From Macrophomina tecta (Eukaryota > Ascomycota > Dothideomycetes > Botryosphaeriales > Botryosphaeriaceae), in NCBI GenBank assembly GCA_024180945.1, contig JAKSGN010000007.1:3906001-3970000 (forward strand): a stretch of DNA of 64,000 nucleotides, in the 5' to 3' direction. Positions 1-12,276 of this stretch are shown here, one piece after another. Below the pieces are notes generated by a model, which had not been told where the DNA came from, did not search any database, and worked only from the letters and a program-made list of their open reading frames with translations. Position 1 is the first letter of the stretch; each line of letters starts with the position of its first letter. The position numbers were made by a program, and so were the translations under genes.

Positions 1-1825
1 GGCCCGGTAGTCCCGAGCTAGGGTATACTAAGTATAGTATCGTAGCTCGTAAATGAGCTACTCTAGTAAGGTTAGGATTCGGTAGTGCGCGTAGCATCCC
101 CCGAGTCGCACGTGGTGACTCCTATATAATAAAAGTTATGCAACGTAACGGTAGTATTATTAAGAAGGCGGGTAGACGGTCTAGTACTAACTTATATATT
201 TTATAAGGTAAGTCGCTCTACGTATTTAAGGGATACGAGGTTTAGATTATAATTATAATCTATTAATACTCGAATTTTAGTAGGACCAGATAGGGTTTCT
301 ATTAAAGTAATAATTTCTATACGTTTTAAACTATCTCCCGTTTAAGGCCCTAACCGTAAGAAGGAGAGAAAAGCGATTAGGGCTTTTCTTTTTCTAAGCC
401 TTGCTTATCTTTATGGTTCGCCTAGTTAGCGTAGCCTTTAGCCTGCTTTTCGCCTACGTTCAGGGTGCTAGACCTATATAAATCGCCTACGTTCTTTAGG
501 GGAGCTAAAGCTTCGGACCTTTAGTTCTCTTTAGCCTTCTTACTATTTCTAAAACCCTTATGGGGACCGTTGCGTCCTAGGCCAGGGGTAGTAAAAGGGC
601 GCTTAGTCTTCTATAACTACTATTCGTTCTCGCTCTTTTTATAGGGCCTCGTTACCTCTAGCGTTTATTTAACGCATTGGATTTTAGCTACTAAATCCTC
701 TTCTACCTATACTCTAGTAAGGAAGGACTGGTGCACGAGCTCCGTACGTATAAATAATAGAAGCCGAGAGTAAATCTAGTTAATACGGTAATCTACGTTT
801 TAAATTTAATACGTAAATTTATCCTTGTACGTCTTTATTTAGGCATAGAATTCTATAAACTTCTAGCTCTCCTTTATTACCATAGTATAATAACTAATAG
901 TGTTATTAAGGCAGTAGACGATAGAGTTATAAATATAATTCTATACTAATGTCTTAAACTTCTACTAAAGTAGTACTAGTTTCTCTTAGTTTATTAGACG
1001 TCTTTAGATGTGCTAGAAGAGAATCTTATATTTAGATAGTTCTTTAGTAGCCTAGAGGGTCCTTCTAAGGTAGTTCTTATCCGTTTAGTATACGCCGAAA
1101 CGTGTCTCTACTATATTCGTCTATAAGTCGTATAAGCCCTAAGTAAGGCCTTCGAGTTTTAGAGGTAGATTTCTTATGAAAAGGTCGAGTCGCTTTTTAC
1201 TATTATTTATTCTGCTTTTCGTATGCGTTTCGCCTGTGTTCAGCATAGGGACGGTAGGTAGTTCGCCGTTAAGAACCGCTTATAGCTATTATAGAACCTT
1301 AACGCGGTTAAGGCATTCTAGGAGCTTAGTTTTTAGTATACCTTCTATAGGTGCGCTACGTAAGCGTTATAGTTCGTTAATAGCTATAGGCGCCCCTAGT
1401 TCGGCTGCGTCGTCTATTAGGCATTTAGCACCCTAGGCGCTTCTATCGACGATTAGCATTTAATAGTCTTTAGGGGTTAATAAGCCTATTTCTATTCGTT
1501 CGCCTCGAGTATTCGAACGGCTTTATTAATTTCTTATTTCTATTATTATAAAATTATTCTTTTCGTTAAAATCGTTATATATAGCTCTTTAAGGCCGGCT
1601 GCTTTTCCGAAAGAAATTAAAAAGGATTCGATTATAAGTAAATAGGCTAGTTATAAGTAGGGAGCCTTTAGAGGAGTCGTATATTCTTAGGTACGAATTC
1701 TTAGTAGTGTAGGATTTACCCCTTAGTGGCGTTATATACTAGGGGCCTATGCGTAGCATGTGATAAGTACGTGAAACGCACGGTATAAGTATTCTAAGAA
1801 TATACTAGGGCCTATTATTCTAATA
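1..1825 (-). mobile_element. Ty3/Gypsy element A, copy 1 (5' LTR and gag region, cut by window start)
   Basis: On the minus strand this runs from a 193-bp LTR (1633-1825) leftwards through the gag-side internal region to the window edge. It is a close copy of 2139-3960 and of the reverse complement of 12084-13915. It is inserted inside copy 2 of the same element: sequence left of 1825 is LTR, whereas sequence from about 1831 rightwards aligns with 14213 and below in copy 3. The bases 1826-1830 (cttcc) are the likely target-site duplication; the other end lies outside the window. The sequence is dead through RIP stop codons. Confidence 0.85.
1633..1825 (-). repeat. LTR of Gypsy element A (copy 1)
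   Basis: This is 193 bp and identical in length to the LTRs at 3768-3960, 12084-12276 and 27407-27599. On the minus strand it begins TATTAGAATAATAGG and ends CTATTTACTTATA. These termini look like TG...CA ends changed to TA...TA by RIP. Confidence 0.9.
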
Positions 1826-1830
1826 CTTCC

Positions 1831-3960
1831 ATAGATAAAAGAGAGTTTAGTTAGATAAAAGCTCTTTTAGATTTTAGTTATTTCTACTCTACTTCTTACG
1901 TACGTTTAGTATATTTTCTACCTATAAGAGGGCTATAAAAGAGTTAAAGTTATTTTTTTAACTTTCTAGATTATTTATAGGTAAGAGCTAGTAGTTAAAT
2001 AGCTAAAAAAAGTAAATAGACTTTTCTAGTTTTAAGTTCTAAAATAATTTAGTAGCGCTTACTAGATATATACACTCTAGTAAGTTTATACTCTAGTAAA
2101 ACGTTTCTCTTCTAAAATTAATAACCGGCCTAGTAGCCCTAAGCTAGAGTATATTAAGTATAGTATTATAGCCTATAAATAAGCTACTCTAGTAAGATTA
2201 AAATTTAATAGTACGCGTAGCGCCCCCTAAGTCGTACGTAGTAACCCCTATATAATAAGAGTCGTATAATGTAACGATAGTATTATTAAGAAGGTAGATA
2301 GATAGCCTAATACTAGCTTATATATTTTATAAGATAAGTCGCTCTATATATTTAAGAAATACGAGGTTTAGATTATAATTATAATCTATTAATACTCGAA
2401 TTTTAGTAGGACTAAATAGGGTTTCTATTAAAGTAATAATTTCTATACGTTTTAAACTATCTTCCATTTAAGGCCCTAACTATAAGAAGAAGAGAAAAGC
2501 GATTAGAACTTCTCTTTTTCTAAGCCTTACTTATCTTTATAGTTCGCCTAGTTAGTATAGCCTTTGGCCTATTTTTCGCCTATATTTAGGGTACTAGACC
2601 TATATGAATTATCTATATTTTTTAGAAGAACTAAAGCTTTAAATCTTTAGTTTTTTTTAGTCTTCTTACTATTTCTAAAACCCTTATAGAAACCGTTACG
2701 TTCTAAGCTAGAAATAGTAAAAGAGCACTTAGTTCTTTATAACTACTATCTATTCTTACTCTTTTTATAGGGCTTCATTACTTCTAGCGTTTACTTAATA
2801 CATTAGATTTTAGCTACTAAATCCTCTTCTACCTATACCCTAGTAAGAAAGGACTAGCGCACGAGCTCTATATATATAAATAGTAAAAGCCGGGAGTAAA
2901 TCTAATTAATATAATAATCTATATTCTAAATCTAATATATAAATTTATCCTCGTACGTCTTTATTTAGGTATAGAATTTTATAAACTTCTAGCCCTTCTT
3001 TATTACCGTAGTATAATAACTAATAGCATTATTAAGGTAGTAGATAATAGAGTTATAAATATAATTCTATACTAATATCTTAAACTTCTACTAGAGTAGT
3101 ACTAGTTTCTTTTAGTTTATTAGATATCTTTAGACGTACTAGAAGAGGGTCTTATATTTAAATAGCTTTTTAGTAGCCTAGAGAATTTTTCTAAGATAGT
3201 TCTTATCTACCTAGTATACACTAAAACGTATCTCTACTATATTTATCTATAGGTCGTATAAGCTCTAAGTAAGGCCTTCGAGTTTTAGAGATAGGTTTTT
3301 TATAAGAAGATTAAGTTACTTTTCGCTATTATTTATTCTACTTTCTATATACATTTCGCCTATATTTAGCGTAGAAATAGTAGGTAGTTCGCTATTAAGA
3401 GCCGCTTATAGCTATTATAAAACCTTAACGTAATTAAGATATTCTAGAAGCTTAACTTTTAATATACCTTTCATAGATATACTACGTAAGCATTATAGTT
3501 TATTAATAGCTATAGGCACCTCTAGTTCGGCCGTATCACCTATTAGGTATTTAACGCCCTAGGTACTTCTATTAATAATTAGCGTTTAATAGTCTTTAGG
3601 AATTAATAAGTCTATTTCTATTCATTTACTTTAAGTATTTAAACGGCTTTATTAGCTTCTTATTTCTATTATCGTAAAATTATTCTTTTTATTAAAATCG
3701 TTAAAATTATTATATATAGCTCTTTAAGATCGGCTACTTTTCTAAAAGAAATTAAGAAGAATTTAATTATAAGTAAATAGACTAGTTATAAGTAGAAAGT
3801 CTTTAGAAGAGTCGTATATTCTTAAATATAAATTCTTAGTAGTATAGGATTTATCCCTTAGTAGCATTATATACTAGGGGCCCGTGCGTAGTACATAATA
3901 AGTACGTAGAATGCATGGTATAAGTACTCTAAGGGTATACTAGGGTCTATTATTCTAATA
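1831..3960 (-). mobile_element. Ty3/Gypsy element A, copy 2 (5' part)
   Basis: Minus-strand 5' portion of element A: LTR at 3768-3960, then gag and the region ahead of reverse transcriptase, ending where copy 1 was inserted. It is collinear without net gaps with 12084-14213 read in reverse; each pair of matching positions sums to 16,044. The flank right of the LTR is ctaac (3961-3965), the reverse complement of the GTTAG duplication beside copy 3. It was therefore duplicated together with its LINE target rather than inserted independently. Confidence 0.85.
3768..3960 (-). repeat. LTR of Gypsy element A (copy 2)
   Basis: 193 bp. Its termini match the other three A LTRs, and it differs from the 12084-12276 LTR mainly by C/T and G/A transitions. 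It abuts the LINE relic through the 5-bp sequence ctaac. Confidence 0.9.
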
Positions 3961-3965
3961 CTAAC

Positions 3966-6900
3966 CTAGGCTAGTAGATTAAGAGGTAATTCTAGCTAGG
4001 CTATTATTTCTAGAAGTTAGTCTTAGGCGATATAGTTAAATACCCCCTTTATATCTAGAAAAAGCATAGACGTTTTAAGCTTTATAACTTAGTTTTCTTC
4101 TATTTTAGTAGCTAGAAGAAAGTATATATTAATAGCTAATTTTTATAATCTATCTCCTATTTAGCTTAGATAGAGAAGATTAGTAGTTTTAGCTAGATAA
4201 CTTAGTTATTTAGCTATAATTCGTTTTATTATTTTACCTAAGTAATTTAAAAGAGCTATAACCTAATAGGCTTTAGAAGCGTATTTATCTAGTTTATTAG
4301 GTTTCTTTAGAACTACGCTAGTAGCTTATTTTTAGCACGTAGGATAGTAACTATACTAGATTAGTAAGCTATATACCTTATAAAAGGCCTCTAGATAGGC
4401 ATTATATATGTAGATAATTATCTCGTACGTAATCTAGTCCGGCCTAGGTATAGTAGCTTTTATTTTCTTAGAGTAGGTATTTCGAAGCTTTATTTAATTT
4501 AAGAGGGGCTATTTCTATCTATTACTAAGAATATAGGCGTTCTAGTTAAATAAAGCTACTTTAGAGAATATAGAAAATAGAGTTTCTTTTAGTATATAGT
4601 ATTTTTTCTTAAAGTCTTTATATAGAAAGTCATCTTTAGATCTAATGGCCGGTATATATTTAGTTATTTAGTATTTAGTATAAGATATTATCTTAAAGAT
4701 ATTTATAGAAGTTTTATTAGCTAGAAACTCGTTTTAATATATTTATTTAGCTTATTTTATAGCCTAGAAGTAGATATTTTAGATAATTAGATAGTTTTTT
4801 CTTCTATTAGGCTTTAGAAGCTCTTTTAGAAGCTGTATTTTAGCTTTTAGATCTTTTCGAAGTTTTAGTAATTTATTATTCTACTATAGTTTTATATTTA
4901 TCTTTAGAGTAGCTTTTAGGATAGCTTTATCTATAGTATTACTAATAGCGATAGTAAGGAATTAGCTAAGATCTTCTAGTAGTAGTATTTTACTATTAGA
5001 CTCTCTTAGTACCTCTTCTATAATTAAATTATCGAGTTTCTAAAGTTCTATTTCTAGGTATTTTAGAGATTTATTAATTTTAATTTAAAATAGGGCTTTA
5101 AATTAGTTCTAGTTCGCTTTTTTAGTAATATACTATTTTTAGAGTTTTAGTGGATTCGGCTCGTTTAGCCGGATACTAAAGAGAATAGAAAAGTAATTAG
5201 ATTTTATACTAGATAGGGTTTACTAGTTCTCTATAAAATTTATTAGGCTAGGCGTAGCGAGGGTTAGATTTATAATAATAGGCCTATTTAGGTTCGGGCG
5301 GTAGAACGTGCCCTCTTTTATATTATTTACTAGGCTTAGGTTATTGTTTTCTATCTACTTAACTAGCCTAGGCGCTCTGGATAACGTAGGGAATTTAGGG
5401 TCCTACTATAGATAGTATTAGTTAAAATCGCTAGCTATAATTATAGGGGTAGTTATAGAATTATACTAAAGTATTCTCTTAGCTATATATAGCTAGGATT
5501 CGTAGTTTTAGATCTTTTAGTTATATAGGTTAAGAATTTAGAATTAGGTGCATCTTTATCTTATATTTAGTACTATTAGATCGGGTGAGAAATAGGCCGT
5601 TTTAGCATAGTTTATTTTAAAGCTATGTAGGTATCTTATAATATAAATAAGCGTTCGTGGCCGTTCTAAAGAAGAGTAAACTAATAGAATTATCGTAAAT
5701 AAAAGATAGTTAACCGAGCGAACCTCTTAGGGGTTATTTATAAGCTATAGTTCTTATATAAGAATTAGACCTATTTTAAGTTTTATAGCGAGCTAAAGTA
5801 GGCTTTTAGTAGTCTAGATACTTCGATTTAGATTAGCTTATAAAACTCTTAATTTACCTATTTAGAGGTAGAATATTTAGTTAGTTTCTAAGTAGTATAG
5901 GTACCGAGTACCTTTCTTAGCTGTATAGACTATATAGATATATTAGTACTATAGCGTAGAATAGGCTTTTAGGTAAATACTATACTATAGCATAGATTTA
6001 TATACGTTCATTTAGTATCTAACGCTTAGGTAATTTAAGTACTTTTCGTTTTTAGTACTTAGGCGGAGTTTTTTAGCCTTATAGCTAACGCTATAGATAT
6101 AAAGCCGCTTATTAATAGCTTATTTTTATTTCTTAAGCGTTTTAAAAGCGGCTATAATAGAGTTAGCGCTCTAGTTTTCTCTTTAGTTCTTAGGAATAAT
6201 CTAGTAGGGGTTACCTACTATAATAAGATTTAGATTAAAGGTCGTAATCTCGTCTTTAATAAGACTTAAGATATTAAGGTCTAGCGTCTCTCGTATAGAA
6301 ACGCCGTAGATAACTATCTTATATTATATCTTATTTATACGTAGGGTAGCTTATAGAATAATTTATTTAATAACCGCCTTATTCTTAAGAAAAAAGGCCG
6401 CGTTATAGTCCTTAGTTCCCGTAATAACGATATTATTATTAAGAAAGAGTCGGATATCTTAGACTATAGGCTTTATTTTAAACCCTATATTTTTAAATAT
6501 ACGGTTTAGGTAGTTACGAAGGTTAAGAGGCTAGATTACGTTCTTAGAACTAAAGTAGAAAATCGTAATTTATCTATCTTTTACCGGGGTTATAGTAGGC
6601 TTAGAGGTGGTTTTCTTCTTTTTAAGAAGAATAAATTTATTATTTTTAAAAATAGTAGCGGTAATTTTAGCATAGAATATTATTTAGCTTATATTTAGAG
6701 CGTTTTAGAGGACCGTTAGTTAACTTAGAATATTAGTAATATTCTATTAGAGTAGAATTACTATATTCTTTACCTTATTTCTAAGTAAACGGGTAACGTT
6801 TTTAAGAAAGCAAATCTAGATAGCGAGAATTAACTTAGAAAAGTTAATTTTTTTTATTAGTATATTTCTAAAATATTCTAATAAGGTCTAGAATATTATA

Positions 6901-7513
6901 ATTTTATTAGTAGTCTTCTTCGAGGCTTACGGCTTTAAGAAGATAGTTTAGTACTACGTCTAGATATTTCTTAGAAGTTGTAGAAATATTTAAATTAAAC
7001 TAAAGTTATTTTTTACTATAGAAGCTTCTAAAAGCGAATCTAGATTTACTAATAGATATTATACGCTACGTTATAAAAGTTTCCGGGCCTCTTTTACGAG
7101 TAGTAAAAATAATAAATAGGTTTTTATCTTCTATTTCGATTTTCGTAGAGATTCTGGTGCTAGGGGTATTAATAACGATCGGGATAGGTGGGATAGGGGG
7201 TTAGAAAGTAGCTAAAAGCTCGTTTGGGAAGCTAGAAAGGTCTAGAAGGAGAAGAAAAGGCGGTATATTTATACTTATATAGCTTAAGGTTATTAGAATA
7301 AGGTTTCGCTTATTTAGGTAAAGTAGGGCTTTTAAGAATTTTTTAAAACTCGGACTAGGTAGAAAGAAGAGGGAAAAGCGCTTTTACCTTAGATTTAGGT
7401 AGGTAAACGCGCTCTAAATCTAGTATAAATTAGTACGGGGGTACACGTAGATGTCTTCTAGCCGTAGCTTAAATTTAGCTCGTTTTAGAGTTATTTTAGA
7501 GTCGTAGTAAGGG
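3966..7513 (-). mobile_element. Tad1-like LINE relic, 5' half, left palindrome arm
   Basis: Reverse complement of 8531-12078, gap-free over the whole stretch. Read on the minus strand it holds the LINE 5' region, the ORF1 region, an endonuclease domain (an SDFN-like motif followed by DP, around 5390-5440) and the start of reverse transcriptase, where Gypsy A copy 2 interrupts it at 3965. Stops are frequent in all frames. The inner end at about 7513 joins abruptly to a plus-strand LINE fragment. Confidence 0.8.
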
Positions 7514-8346
7514 TATAAAGCCTACTAAGTTATAGCCCTTTTAAATTACTTAGATAAAATAACAAAATAGATTATAGCTAAAAGACTAAGCTATCTAGCT
7601 AAAACTACTAATCTTCTCTATCTAAGCTAAATAGGGGGTAAATTATAAAAATTAGCTATCGACACGTACTTTCTCCTAGCTACTAAAATAGAAGAAAACT
7701 AAGCCGTAAAGCTTAAAACGTCTACGCTTTTTTTAGATATAAAGGGGGTATTCGACTATATCGCCTAAGACTAACTTCTAGAAATAATAGCTCGGTTAGA
7801 ATTACTTCTTAATCTACTAGCCTAGATTAGATTCTTTATAAACTCCTGGACCTACGCCTAAGCTTTAACGGAGAAGTAAAGGAATTTAGTAAAATTAAAA
7901 TAGATATATCGTAAAAAAGCTCTACTTCGTCTATACTATTTTTAATATATATTCGAGAGCTATTTTAGTTAAATATAGTTAATTTCCGCTTTTATATCGA
8001 CGATTTATTTCTTACGGTTAGCTCTATGAGCTAGAAAAAGAATATTAAGATACTAGAACGCGAAGTTATAAAGCTCTATAGCTTAGGTAAAGAAAACGCT
8101 ATTTAATTTAACCTAAAAAAGACCGAAATTATATACTTTTCTAAAGAAAAAGAGGCTTAAACTCTATCCCTTACGCTCTCTAATAGGGATATAGTAAAAC
8201 TAAAGAAACTAGTTCGATATCTAGAAGTATTTTTTAACCCCCTACTTACTTATAAGAGCCACGTCTCTATAAGAATAAGCTAAGCCTATTTCGCCTTTTA
8301 TAGGCTCTCCCGACTAGCTAATACTAAACGAGGACTTAGCCCCTAC
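7514..8346 (+). mobile_element. LINE reverse-transcriptase fragment (loop of the palindrome)
   Basis: Plus-strand copy of the LINE RT region, equivalent to 11767-12083 joined to 27605-28120. It reads straight through the site where Gypsy A interrupts the other LINE, so it shows the uninterrupted target. The RT active-site motif F-Y-I-D-D is still readable near 7981-7995. It is truncated at both ends and lies between the two inverted LINE copies. Confidence 0.8.
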
Positions 8347-11300
8347 TAGCGTAGTAGGAATATACCTCCGAATTCGACCTTAAGAAAAAGCGCTAAGACC
8401 GGTATCTATCGAAAGCCCTCGATTTTCTTAGCTAGATTTTCGAATCTTAGCTTCGTAGCGATATGCGCTACTACGTTATTACGTGGAAAAGAGGCCTCGT
8501 TAGGCCGAACCGCCTCTCTCGACCTCCGTACCCCTACTAAGACCCTAAAACGACTCTAAAACAAGCTAAATTTAAGCTACGGCTAGAAGACATCTACGTG
8601 TACCCCCGTACTAATTTATACTAGATTTAGAGCGCGTTTACCTACCTAAATCTAAGGTAAAAGCGCTTTTCCCTCTTCTTTCTACCTAGTCCGAGTTTTA
8701 AAAAATTCTTAAAAGCCCTACTTTACCTAAATAAGCGAAACCTTATTCTAATAACCTTAAGCTATATAAGTATAAATATACCGCCTTTTCTTCTCCTTCT
8801 AGACCTTTCTAGCTTCCCAAACGAGCTTTTAGCTACTTTCTAACCCCCTATCCCACCTATCCCGATCGTTATTAATACCCCTAGCACCAGAATCTCTACG
8901 AAAATCGAAATAGAAGATAAAAACCTATTTATTATTTTTACTACTCGTAAAAGAGGCCCGGAAACTTTTATAACGTAGCGTATAATATCTATTAGTAAAT
9001 CTAGATTCGCTTTTAGAAGCTTCTATAGTAAAAAATAACTTTAGTTTAATTTAAATATTTCTACAACTTCTAAGAAATATCTAGACGTAGTACTAAACTA
9101 TCTTCTTAAAGCCGTAAGCCTCGAAGAAGACTACTAATAAAATTATAATATTCTAGACCTTATTAGAATATTTTAGAAATATACTAATAAAAAAAATTAA
9201 CTTTTCTAAGTTAATTCTCGCTATCTAGATTTGCTTTCTTAAAAACGTTACCCGTTTACTTAGAAATAAGGTAAAGAATATAGTAATTCTACTCTAATAG
9301 AATATTACTAATATTCTAAGTTAACTAACGGTCCTCTAAAACGCTCTAAATATAAGCTAAATAATATTCTATGCTAAAATTACCGCTACTATTTTTAAAA
9401 ATAATAAATTTATTCTTCTTAAAAAGAAGAAAACCACCTCTAAGCCTACTATAACCCCGGTAAAAGATAGATAAATTACGATTTTCTACTTTAGTTCTAA
9501 GAACGTAATCTAGCCTCTTAACCTTCGTAACTACCTAAACCGTATATTTAAAAATATAGGGTTTAAAATAAAGCCTATAGTCTAAGATATCCGACTCTTT
9601 CTTAATAATAATATCGTTATTACGGGAACTAAGGACTATAACGCGGCCTTTTTTCTTAAGAATAAGGCGGTTATTAAATAAATTATTCTATAAGCTACCC
9701 TACGTATAAATAAGATATAATATAAGATAGTTATCTACGGCGTTTCTATACGAGAGACGCTAGACCTTAATATCTTAAGTCTTATTAAAGACGAGATTAC
9801 GACCTTTAATCTAAATCTTATTATAGTAGGTAACCCCTACTAGATTATTCCTAAGAACTAAAGAGAAAACTAGAGCGCTAACTCTATTATAGCCGCTTTT
9901 AAAACGCTTAAGAAATAAAAATAAGCTATTAATAAGCGGCTTTATATCTATAGCGTTAGCTATAAGGCTAAAAAACTCCGCCTAAGTACTAAAAACGAAA
10001 AGTACTTAAATTACCTAAGCGTTAGATACTAAATGAACGTATATAAATCTATGCTATAGTATAGTATTTACCTAAAAGCCTATTCTACGCTATAGTACTA
10101 ATATATCTATATAGTCTATACAGCTAAGAAAGGTACTCGGTACCTATACTACTTAGAAACTAACTAAATATTCTACCTCTAAATAGGTAAATTAAGAGTT
10201 TTATAAGCTAATCTAAATCGAAGTATCTAGACTACTAAAAGCCTACTTTAGCTCGCTATAAAACTTAAAATAGGTCTAATTCTTATATAAGAACTATAGC
10301 TTATAAATAACCCCTAAGAGGTTCGCTCGGTTAACTATCTTTTATTTACGATAATTCTATTAGTTTACTCTTCTTTAGAACGGCCACGAACGCTTATTTA
10401 TATTATAAGATACCTACATAGCTTTAAAATAAACTATGCTAAAACGGCCTATTTCTCACCCGATCTAATAGTACTAAATATAAGATAAAGATGCACCTAA
10501 TTCTAAATTCTTAACCTATATAACTAAAAGATCTAAAACTACGAATCCTAGCTATATATAGCTAAGAGAATACTTTAGTATAATTCTATAACTACCCCTA
10601 TAATTATAGCTAGCGATTTTAACTAATACTATCTATAGTAGGACCCTAAATTCCCTACGTTATCCAGAGCGCCTAGGCTAGTTAAGTAGATAGAAAACAA
10701 TAACCTAAGCCTAGTAAATAATATAAAAGAGGGCACGTTCTACCGCCCGAACCTAAATAGGCCTATTATTATAAATCTAACCCTCGCTACGCCTAGCCTA
10801 ATAAATTTTATAGAGAACTAGTAAACCCTATCTAGTATAAAATCTAATTACTTTTCTATTCTCTTTAGTATCCGGCTAAACGAGCCGAATCCACTAAAAC
10901 TCTAAAAATAGTATATTACTAAAAAAGCGAACTAGAACTAATTTAAAGCCCTATTTTAAATTAAAATTAATAAATCTCTAAAATACCTAGAAATAGAACT
11001 TTAGAAACTCGATAATTTAATTATAGAAGAGGTACTAAGAGAGTCTAATAGTAAAATACTACTACTAGAAGATCTTAGCTAATTCCTTACTATCGCTATT
11101 AGTAATACTATAGATAAAGCTATCCTAAAAGCTACTCTAAAGATAAATATAAAACTATAGTAGAATAATAAATTACTAAAACTTCGAAAAGATCTAAAAG
11201 CTAAAATACAGCTTCTAAAAGAGCTTCTAAAGCCTAATAGAAGAAAAAACTATCTAATTATCTAAAATATCTACTTCTAGGCTATAAAATAAGCTAAATA

Positions 11301-12083
11301 AATATATTAAAACGAGTTTCTAGCTAATAAAACTTCTATAAATATCTTTAAGATAATATCTTATACTAAATACTAAATAACTAAATATATACCGGCCATT
11401 AGATCTAAAGATGACTTTCTATATAAAGACTTTAAGAAAAAATACTATATACTAAAAGAAACTCTATTTTCTATATTCTCTAAAGTAGCTTTATTTAACT
11501 AGAACGCCTATATTCTTAGTAATAGATAGAAATAGCCCCTCTTAAATTAAATAAAGCTTCGAAATACCTACTCTAAGAAAATAAAAGCTACTATACCTAG
11601 GCCGGACTAGATTACGTACGAGATAATTATCTACATATATAACGCCTATCTAGAGGCCTTTTATAAGGTATATAGCTTACTAATCTAGTATAGTTACTAT
11701 CCTACGTGCTAAAAATAAGCTACTAGCGTAGTTCTAAAGAAACCTAATAAACTAGATAAATACGCTTCTAAAGCCTATTAGGTTATAGCTCTTTTAAATT
11801 ACTTAGGTAAAATAATAAAACGAATTATAGCTAAATAACTAAGTTATCTAGCTAAAACTACTAATCTTCTCTATCTAAGCTAAATAGGAGATAGATTATA
11901 AAAATTAGCTATTAATATATACTTTCTTCTAGCTACTAAAATAGAAGAAAACTAAGTTATAAAGCTTAAAACGTCTATGCTTTTTCTAGATATAAAGGGG
12001 GTATTTAACTATATCGCCTAAGACTAACTTCTAGAAATAATAGCCTAGCTAGAATTACCTCTTAATCTACTAGCCTAGGTTAG
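8347..12083 (+). mobile_element. Tad1-like LINE relic, 5' part (endonuclease and RT start)
   Basis: Plus-strand 5' part of a non-LTR retrotransposon. From 8347 there is an untranslated-like leader also found reversed at 32501-32795. The ORF1 region follows, then an AP-endonuclease domain (SDFN-like motif near 10610-10625 followed by DP), then the start of RT (L-L-Y-L-S-Q-I-G near 11865-11890 and L-D-I-K-G near 11985-12005). Gypsy A interrupts it after the GTTAG at 12079-12083, and it resumes at 27605. The two parts together are about 5.9 kb, a normal Tad1-clade size. RIP stops destroy all frames. Confidence 0.85.
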
Positions 12084-12276
12084 TATTAGAATAATAGGCC
12101 CTAGTATACTCTTAGAGTACTTATACCGTGCGTTCTACGTACTTATTATGTGCTACGCACGGGCTCCTAGTATATAATACTACTAAGGAGTAAATTCTAT
12201 ACTACTAAGAATTTATATCTAAGAATATATAACTCTTCTAAAGGCTTTCTACTTATAACTAGTCTATTTACTTATA
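12084..12276 (+). repeat. 5' LTR of Gypsy element A (copy 3)
   Basis: 193 bp, paired with the 3' LTR at 27407-27599. It begins TATTAGAATAATAGG, ends CTATTTACTTATA, and is flanked on the left by GTTAG. Left and right LTRs diverge immediately after this end, which fixes the boundary. Confidence 0.92.

Noticed and set aside
1176..1436. 86-codon open frame in the left transposon block
   Set aside because: It lies within Gypsy A copy 1 gag-side sequence, on the strand opposite to the element; the equivalent stretch in copy 2 is broken by stops.
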